Positions 1 through 32,368 of a stretch of DNA of 32,368 bases are shown here, in pieces. The notes under the pieces are model-generated. The model saw only the letters and a program-made list of their open reading frames with translations, was not told the origin of the DNA and made no database searches. Both the position numbers and the translations under genes were made by a program. The first letter of the stretch is position 1. Each line of letters begins with the position of its first letter. Source of the stretch: Lingula anatina (lineage: Eukaryota > Brachiopoda > Lingulata > Lingulida > Lingulidae); NCBI RefSeq assembly GCF_001039355.2, contig NW_019774125.1, positions 125,993 to 158,360 on the forward strand. Direction: 5' to 3'.

Positions 1-434
1 GGAAATCACTCCCCCCCCCCCCCCCCCCCATGCACAGACCTTGACACTGTCTTTACACTGATGATGTCTTACTTCAGAGTGATTATTTGTGGGCCTTTTG
101 TGTTTGATACAGATACTTTACTTTTGAAATGACAGGTAATCATAAGACATTTCATTTCATACACAGATGTATGTAAGCAGCATGTTTTTCCCAATGCACT
201 TTTTGATTATTTATCAGTTATTTTTAATTATAGCAGTAGCAACAATAGGTATAGATCATTTCAAATGATTTATACTAGTATATATTGCTATTGTTATTTA
301 ACCATGTACAAATCATAGAACTTTATTATTTTATTAGCAAATCTTTATTGTGTTAATTTGTGGTCTGTCTGTCTCTTTATTTTTTAGTGTAATATGGAAT
401 CTCATCTATTAAATCTATTATTCTTTTATTGCAG
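1..434 (+). other. USP19 intron, 3' part
   Basis: AT-rich intronic sequence before the first visible exon. It opens with a poly-C run (about 10-29) and ends in a T-rich tract and gcag acceptor at 431-434. No coding exon is recognised; earlier USP19 exons and the promoter lie outside the window. Confidence 0.7.
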
Positions 435-12368
<11,934 letters not shown>

Positions 12369-12800
12369 GCAGATATTAAGGGACACTTCCTGAAAAAATG
12401 AATGAAATATTGGAAATTAATTTTTTAATTTCATTTTTGCATATTTTTGTCATTTTTATATTACTTCTTATCATTATTATTATTTCAGGTTAGAAAAATG
12501 ATCACTTTATTAATTTGTTCTTACTGAAACAAATATACTGTATCGAAGAATTGAATCATCATTTTCCAAAAAGAAAGCGTGTAAATAATGACTTCACTTT
12601 TCTCTCACTTTTCTGATCTCACTTGTAAGAAAACGTAATGTGGCATTGATTTTGTTTTTTCATTCTCATCACCTCTTGGAATGGGTGAAAATACCAGTTT
12701 TGTCCTAAAAACTATTAAGTCTTTTGAATGTTTTCTTCAGTTTTGTTTTATTTATGAGATTCAGTATTCAGTAAATAAATGTGATAGAGAGAAAAACACT
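12369..12800 (+). other. USP19 3' UTR
   Basis: AT-rich sequence straight after the stop, running to a consensus poly(A) signal at 12774-12779. The extent is inferred from that signal only. Confidence 0.6.
12774..12779 (+). terminator. Poly(A) signal AATAAA for USP19
   Basis: AATAAA about 405 bp after the USP19 stop, in gtaaataaatgtg. It is the first canonical hexamer I see in the 3' UTR. Cleavage is expected 10-30 bases later. Confidence 0.6.
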
Positions 12801-14640
12801 GTGAAGGTTGTAATTATAGAATTATAATTATGTTATCATTGTCATATAATTTTTTTCAGTAAATATTTCTGTATATTTACATGCTTCTGTGCTGCTACTT
12901 TCCAAGTTATATGTGATGTGTGCTAAAATGATTATTGCATTTAGGATAATTTTGGTGTGTGACACTTACTAATATATGAACAGAAAATGATAACATTGTC
13001 TTTTTTCCAATGTCAAGGTCAGTATAACAGCTGAAATTTGGTCAGTATTCTTAGTGGCATTATTTGAAATTTCAAGGTGAAAGACCTGTCACATGTTAGC
13101 AGATATGGGGGAAACTTTGGAGATACTGAAGGTGCAGGGGCCTGCACTACAAGAAACCTGCAGGTCCTCCCAATTTTGTTCTTGTCTGTTATTCGGGGGC
13201 GTCTTGATAATCCGAAGTTTCATTGGTCTGAAGGTTCATTGGTCCGAAAAAATCATTTGTACTCGCTTCTGATGAACTTCAATTTAGTGCCAGTAAACTT
13301 TACACTTTGTTCATGCATTACTTCCGTATCAAACCTTCAGATCAGTGAACCTTTGGCCCCTGTTATTCCACGTTTACATATGATTTACTATTAGGAATTA
13401 TTGTATTTTCACTTAAACCTTGCCAGTCCAGAGGACCTGTGATTTCAAAAAATCATGGCCAGTCAGTCAGGCAGCTTCCCCATTTCTGTCTTGGACTGTT
13501 TTGTTGTGATTGAAATGTCAGCGTTAATTTTCCATAAGATTTTGATATGTAGCTCTGTGACTCAAGAGGGCCGGGATAACCCCCAAGCAGAGATTTGTTA
13601 AAGCTTATGAATGGTTTGGTAAAACTACCTGCCATATTAAACACAAAGGCATGATTCTAAGCTTATTAGGTCTGTTATGCATATGTAAAAGAAAATGAGA
13701 AATTGTAGACTTAGTGGTTAATCTGTGTTGTTATTGAAGATTGGCACAAGATTAAAAATTTAAAGACACAAGGACAATTTGACTATATAATGTATAGGTC
13801 ACAGGGCTTTGAAAAAAGTATTGATTTTGTGTTGTTTTGTTGCTTTTACGGTTTTAATTGATAGGGGGTGTCCCACACAGGGAACACCAGGGGTGCTTAA
13901 GGACAGCTGCTACGTGATCTGTTATCAGCCTCCATATATTTCCAGGTCTTTCAAATCTCATGTGGCATTGACTTTGACATGTGATTAGGAAAAATGTATT
14001 TATAAAGTGACACAGTTTATTTAGTGTCTTTTAAATAACAAATCAGGAGTAAAGAAGCCTGGAATTGTACTTTTTTTGTAATTGATGTTGACTGGGATAT
14101 ATTATATACAAGTGAAATTTGTTATATCTTTAACGTTTATGTTGTTGTTTTTGGTGAATAACAATTTTTATGTTCTCTTCTTCTTCTAGATTGATTTCCT
14201 GTTGAAAGGGCATATTCTTGATACTTGTTTTCTTCAGACTCTTTCAAATGTTTATCAGCTCATAATTTTGAAGTATATGATGATAAGATCTTCATTAAGC
14301 ATAGACTTTTAATTATAAACTTCTTGCCCAGTGGGGATAGAGGAGAGAAATAAGCTAATGGAAATTGTTAACTCACACACGCACACACACCAACTTTGTT
14401 TCAAATAAAATGGGCGTATGTTAACTCCTACTCATTGTTTATGTTGTGCAAGATTTTTTGATTCCCTTTGTGTAAATTTTCTTTAGAAAAATATAGACTG
14501 TATGGACTCAAAATTACACTCTCTCTCTCTTTCCTTTTTTTCTTCATCCTCATTTTATCTTTATTTTTATTTATTTATTTATTGTCGGGGTAGGAATTAG
14601 ATGATGCAACCGGTTGCAAGCTCAATTTACTCGAACTCGG
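12800..14640. other. Spacer between USP19 and QARS
   Basis: AT-rich with no recognisable coding sequence. It contains short tandem 'gaaggttcattggtc' motifs near 13210-13255, with an inverted partial match (accttcagatcagtgaacct) near 13333-13352, a CA-type stretch near 14374-14390, and a TTTA-rich run near 14555-14583. Open stretches such as 13077-13394 look like chance. Confidence 0.6.
13210..13352. repeat. 'ggtccgaagg'-type tandem motif with inverted partner
   Basis: ccgaagtttcattggtctga is followed by aggttcattggtccgaa (about 18-bp period, two and a half units). The inverted form ccttcagatcagtgaacc lies about 100 bp downstream. Similar GTTCATTAGTCCGAA strings are, from general knowledge, common in mollusc and other marine invertebrate DNA. 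Confidence 0.5.
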
Positions 14641-14654
14641 TAGCATAAGTTTCG

Positions 14655-14713
14655 TGACGTCCATCCAGATCACTGACATCTGATAACCCAGCTGATAACG
14701 CCGTCTATATATT
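14655..14713 (+). promoter_or_regulatory. Candidate QARS core promoter
   Basis: A CRE-like TGACGT half site at 14655-14660 and a TATATATT at 14706-14713, 58 bp before the QARS start codon at 14771, sit in a stretch richer in CG than the surroundings. A second TATAAA at 14745-14750 is probably too close to the ATG (21 bp) to position a normal start site. Motif-based inference only. Confidence 0.35.
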
Positions 14714-14770
14714 GAGCGAGTTTTCACGCGTGTTAGCTTGGCGCTATAAACACTAACGCACTACACGAAA

Positions 14771-27844
<13,074 letters not shown>

Positions 27845-30049
27845 GTAAATAAATGCGCTGTAACTTTTTATCACTCTTATCCAAAAATTGATATTCATAC
27901 AGAAGCAGAACATTACGAAAGCTTTTGAAATAGGCCCTGAGTTTGATAATAGTATAAGATCTGGGATGTTCTGTTTGTCACAAAATAAACTAGATGGGGA
28001 TGGAACACTAATTTTCTACCACTGGTTACAGTAGTGACACCTACTGATTTGTCAGTGCCGACTGTATTTGGTTTCCCTGTGAATTTCTATAATATTAGTT
28101 CGTGATAAAGGAATTTTTGCAATCTGTTGTGAAAGTGTAGATGTTAGCTTACTGCTTGTGTACGTACATCTGTCTTTAGCAAGCTGTGTCTTTAGCAAGC
28201 TGATGAATATTTTTTCTCAGATATGTTTTTGTTGTGTATAAATATTAAACATCATGGGTCACAGGGATTGTAAATTGTGCTAGCACTGAAATGATTTTAA
28301 CGTTTTTTTTTAGGAATAGTGCAGGGTCCTTACCACTGTTTTATGTCTGTTGAACCCAATTTCTGATGAATTCTTAGTTTTAAAAGAATGTTTGTTTAGT
28401 GAAGTTTTTACAAACAATATATTTCTTGTAGTGCGTTTTTGTAAACTTAATGTAAAAGATCACTAATACCTATAGGCCATCCTTTATCTATCCTCCCCCT
28501 TTTTTTCTCTTGACTTTTTTGTTCATTATTTATTTAGATCATGATATACGTGCTGTAAGACTGTTCTCCTCTAAATATTTAACCTCCCCCTCCCTTTGCA
28601 AGCCTCAACTATCTGCTTCAAGTATTTTGAGAGAGATCCAAAAGTCACTGTGGAAATTACCCCTGTGGTGAGATCAGAGGGAATTTCACATTTTTTAGGA
28701 GTTACTTACAGCATAAATAGCTATTGTTTACTGCCTTAGAACGTATAATTTAGATAAAATACATAGGATGTTCTTTGTGATAAGGGTTTGGGATGGAATG
28801 CTGAATTTTTTTTCATGAAATTTGAAGACAATCAAGGCTGGTTGTCCTAAGAATGAGTTAGACTGGGGTAGCTTCATGACTAAGGCAGGCATGGAAGTCT
28901 TAATTTGCACAAATATGTGTGCGTGTATGTTCGTGTCAGAGTTTTTCAGTTGTGAGTGTGTGTGTGCACCTGCAATTTCAGCTTTTCTAAAGAAAAAAAT
29001 ACAAAACGGTCAACATTATCAATGAAGATTAGAAAATAAGAATACAGAAAATAGCTTTTTAAAAGAACAAACATACGGCAATAAATGTTATTTAATATGT
29101 AGACCTGCTTGTGGAATATACAGATAAAAGAGTGTACAAAAGAGTCATTAAGGTTGTAACATCTTGTCTGTACTTTGTATTATGTTGTCAGTCAGCTTTT
29201 TATCTTGTAGCTTGTCCAGTTTGATTTGAAATCACATCACAAGAAAATCAGATGTACATGTTTTTTTTTTCCAAGTTGAGATCTGTGTTAAAGACAAAAG
29301 TTCATGTCCTGTTGGGATCATTATATTTTGTGTTTCTATCTCTTTTGATCGTAATAACTCAGAAATTTTAAACACTGGTTCTTACAGTGGTATTTTCATA
29401 AATAGTGAAATTTTTTATATTAGAATGATCTTTTCAGGAGTTTTCAAGAAAAATTAAAAGCAGTGGGGTGTAAGCAAAGTGAGTTTCCTATTCGCTTTTT
29501 ACAACAATTCGTAATCCTTCAAAGTGGATGCCTTCTGTATTTTATTGAGGGGGAAGTCAGTTCACTTGAACACCATGGAAAAAGATCTGAGCATAGATTT
29601 TGTTTTTAAAATGCTCTCAGACTATTAGCGTATAGTTGATCTCAATTGCGACCCAAAAAAAAAAAATGTATTGCAGCTAATAAGGGGAAAATGTCCAAAT
29701 TTTTGCAACCTTTTTGGTTTACCTCGATGACTCTTAATGGCCAGAGTTGACCTCAACACCTGTGTAGTAGACATCATGATAAATTAGACAAGAAGAGAGA
29801 TGAACCCTTATGATAATAAAGATATACAGTTCTTCCTGTCTGGAGTGCTATGTATGGTATGATATGCTTGTAGATGTTATGATGATCACTTCCCTGACAA
29901 TTTGTAATAGAACTGGAAAAAGACAGGAACATGAAGAGGTGTTGCAGCACACTCAGGGTTTTGTTGATTTATGATGCTTACAAGAAAGCAAGAGTTTTGT
30001 TTTGAAAGGTCTAGGTTTATTTGACTGTGTTGTTTTGAAAATATGTTCA

Positions 30050-30119
30050 TTTATTTTATTTATTTATTTATTTATTTATTTTTTGTTTGTTTGTTTGTTT
30101 GTTTGTTTGTTTGTTTGTT
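30050..30119. repeat. Compound (TTTA)n(TTTG)n microsatellite
   Basis: About seven TTTA units passing directly into about nine TTTG units. Confidence 0.95.
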
Positions 30120-31523
30120 AAGACAGTGGGTTCTTTTAATTTAATAATTTGTTTGTGAGTTGTTTTGTGTTATTGGATATTAAGAGTGTCCCAAGTTATT
30201 TTACCTACCAAATATGAAGTCATCAATCTTTGTGTTTCTGACCCAGTGTTCCATTTCTGATATCTTCAGCGCTATTATAAATCAATACTATTTTGTTTGA
30301 GGACTACCTCTTCCAGCTATCTAATATGTATCAAAGTATCAAAACACAGCATCGACAAGTTTTTCTCGCTCCCTGCAGGGAGTTCTTCGATGTACACTGT
30401 CAAGACGCGAAAACGATCAATAAGAGCCTCCAGTGATCATTTTATAAAATAACCAATGCATGAAAACACAAATTAATGACCTTTGAATCGGCTCCGTGGA
30501 ACTGTCTAATGGATAGGAGGCTAATTTGCAGTCGGAGACTTGGGGCCTGTTTCACAGGAAAATTTGATTTCGAAAAATCTACAGTCTTTATCTTGAGACC
30601 AAGATTTTTAGTATTGATTACTTTTGACTCCAGATAACTCTGTGGTTGTCCAAGCAAGTGAAATATTGTGTTTGTTTTAAAATGAGAAACCACTGTTTAA
30701 GTATGAGTGCTTAATTTAAGTAAACTGCTTGGAGGTGTTAATCTTGAACTGAAGTTGATCAAATCACTGGTCTAGAAGTTTAGAGGGTTATTCTACAAAA
30801 AAAAAAGAAAAAATAATAATAATTTGATTCACCTCAGCAACACACATTTTCTGTACTATTTGCATAACTTCTGCCCCATAATTTTCTCCGCTTTATTCTT
30901 CAGTACCCTGCAATAAGCTTTGTTATTTTAAGTTACTTTAAATATCTTTTCTGACTTGAAGCCCACTCACTTTTACAATTTCTGAATAAATCAACAACTT
31001 TGTGTATTTCTAAAGAATAGAACATTTTTTAAGGAAAAGATATTAATTCATTTGGTTTGAATGAGATGAGCAATTACTTAGTCCACAAGGTGCCTTTAAA
31101 TTCACCACCCTAATTCCCAGATATAATTTGGTTGTGAAATTTATGCCAGCAGAATGATTTGGATTTATTCGCCAGAGGAAATGTGTACTTTTTGACCCAA
31201 TAATGACAGTTGAGTTGCTATTAAATCGTCAGGAGTGATAATTTAATCACAATCCATAGACGTTCTTATTGAATAGTGTGTATTATCTGTGTGATATTTT
31301 GGCATGTTTTTCCAATTCCATGTCTTTTTCTTTCCTGTTGTGTATATTTGGGTGTATATTCATGTATTAAACATAATGACTGTCAGTCTTTGCTTGTCTT
31401 TGTGCGTATACCTATCAGCCCTTGTGAATGCAGTTGCCTGGGCATGCTTTCGTGTTGTCTTTGTTAACATGCAACTTTACGTGATGTGCTGTCTCTCCAC
31501 GTTTTTTTGTGTACATTTGTGAG

Positions 31524-31551
<28 letters not shown>
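31524..31551. repeat. (CT)n microsatellite
   Basis: About 14 CT units, followed by a G-rich stretch (gggggaggggggggga) near 31570. Confidence 0.95.
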
Positions 31552-31554
<3 letters not shown>

Positions 31555-32368
31555 TCATGTGTCTGGGAAAGGGGGAGGGGGGGGACTCTATGCACACTGA
31601 ATGTTGTCCTAAAAAGCAATACAAAATTGTGCATAAATCATGCTGAATGTGTTGTCATACTGTTGTTCAACAGACTATAATCGAAAGAACTTATGAGAAG
31701 AACATCCATGTATAAATTCTGTTAGTTTTTATTCATTGCCACACTGAGCTCATAAGTTCGCCCTTTTTTTTTTACCCAACTCCACTCAAAATCCTTGCAA
31801 AATCTTTCTTGATATTACATGAAGTGTTGTGACTTTGAGCTATCACAGAAGATTCTCATTGATATAATCGTAGCTTACGTAATGAAATAATAAAGTTACT
31901 TGCACAAAACCACTTCTCACATAAAATAACTTCCTTCTTAGAAATATTTTACGATAAATCCGTTTATGATGGCATTTGATGTACAGATTAGATAAGTAGT
32001 GAACAATAAGATTACATTAGTAATTGGTTTGCAAGATTTATCTTTTTTTTTTTTTTTACTGAGAAGCCTTTAAAAAGAGATAACTTGGATAAGCAAAAAA
32101 GCAGCCTGTTTTTGTATTGATCTTAATGGAGATTGATAATGTAATAGTTTGAGGACTTGGGTTACACTATCAGCCCAACTTTTTTCCCACCGATATTGAA
32201 GGGAAAAAGTGAATTGGCAGCAGGTAAATATAACATGATGGATGGCGTATTCTTGAGAAAGGCAGGATGCTAGTTGTGTTGCGTAAGTCGATTGCACCAC
32301 CCACTCAGTGTTATAAACATATCATCTCTCTTTTCTCTCCGCAACTTCTCCTGTGGTTTATCAAGTGC

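Larger units (their letters stand above)
27845..32368. other. QARS last intron / 3' region and beyond, no gene recognised
   Basis: 4.5 kb of AT-rich sequence. The final QARS exon and its poly(A) site must lie here or in the N gap, but I cannot place them. One weak candidate is an acceptor ctccctgcag ending at 30379, followed by 14 codons and TAA. The rest holds simple repeats (30050-30119, 31524-31551), poly-A/T runs, and a tandem copy of tgtctttagcaagct at 28169-28183 and 28186-28200. No coding exon of another gene is recognised. Confidence 0.55.

Noticed and set aside
14745-14750. TATAAA directly before the QARS start codon
   Set aside because: It is only 21 bp from the ATG, so transcription from it would start at or beyond the start codon; the TATATATT at 14706 fits better.
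27845-27928. Read-through C-terminus of QARS to TGA at 27926-27928
   Set aside because: The 28-residue extension lacks the conserved ending and passes a usable donor at 27845. Possible but not preferred.

Overview
This is a eukaryotic (animal) genomic window. It has short coding exons, GT-AG introns of a few hundred bases, AT-rich introns, microsatellites and foldback repeats. The proteins are clearly metazoan, and the repeats (a CCTCCGCCAAGG...CCTTGGTGGAGG foldback and 'ggtccgaagg' tandem motifs) look like those of marine invertebrates. A mollusc or other lophotrochozoan is my best guess, but it is an inference.

Region 1 (1-12368, + strand) holds the 3' four-fifths of a USP19 orthologue. 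I placed 24 in-window exons whose phases all fit, giving 1225 codons to a TAG stop. Domain order: CS/p23 domain 1 (5' end outside the window), acidic linker, CS/p23 domain 2, linker, USP Cys box (GNTCF), first zinc CxxC, Ubl-like insert, MYND zinc finger, a 722-bp exon encoding a Ser/Glu-rich disordered insert, second zinc CxxC, USP His box (GGHYTAF), acidic tail.

Region 2 (12369-14770) is the USP19 3' UTR and the spacer, with a possible QARS promoter at its right edge. Region 3 (14771 to at least 27844, + strand) is cytosolic glutaminyl-tRNA synthetase (QARS1 type). I placed 20 exons covering the N-terminal domain, the HIGH and VVSKRK catalytic motifs and the anticodon-binding barrels. One exon is missing at an ambiguous base (N, 27533), and the last few C-terminal codons could not be placed with confidence. 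Region 4 (27845-32368) is AT-rich, with simple repeats and no recognisable gene. The USP19 -> QARS head-to-tail order matches the human 3p21 neighbours, so it looks like old conserved microsynteny.

The most unusual signal is shared by both genes: a tandem array that repeats an intron tail, its 3' splice site and the first bases of the following exon. In USP19, about ten 65-bp units end at the true exon at 10903. In QARS, units of about 100 bp end at exon 2 at 16658. Each unit is a decoy acceptor followed by a copy of real coding sequence. In USP19 the decoys lead to stops. In QARS the last two decoys stay in frame and would insert 34 or 55 residues.

Other repeats include a probable 384-bp solo LTR, several foldback elements (two starting right beside splice donors), and five copies of one ~135-bp interspersed family in the QARS introns.
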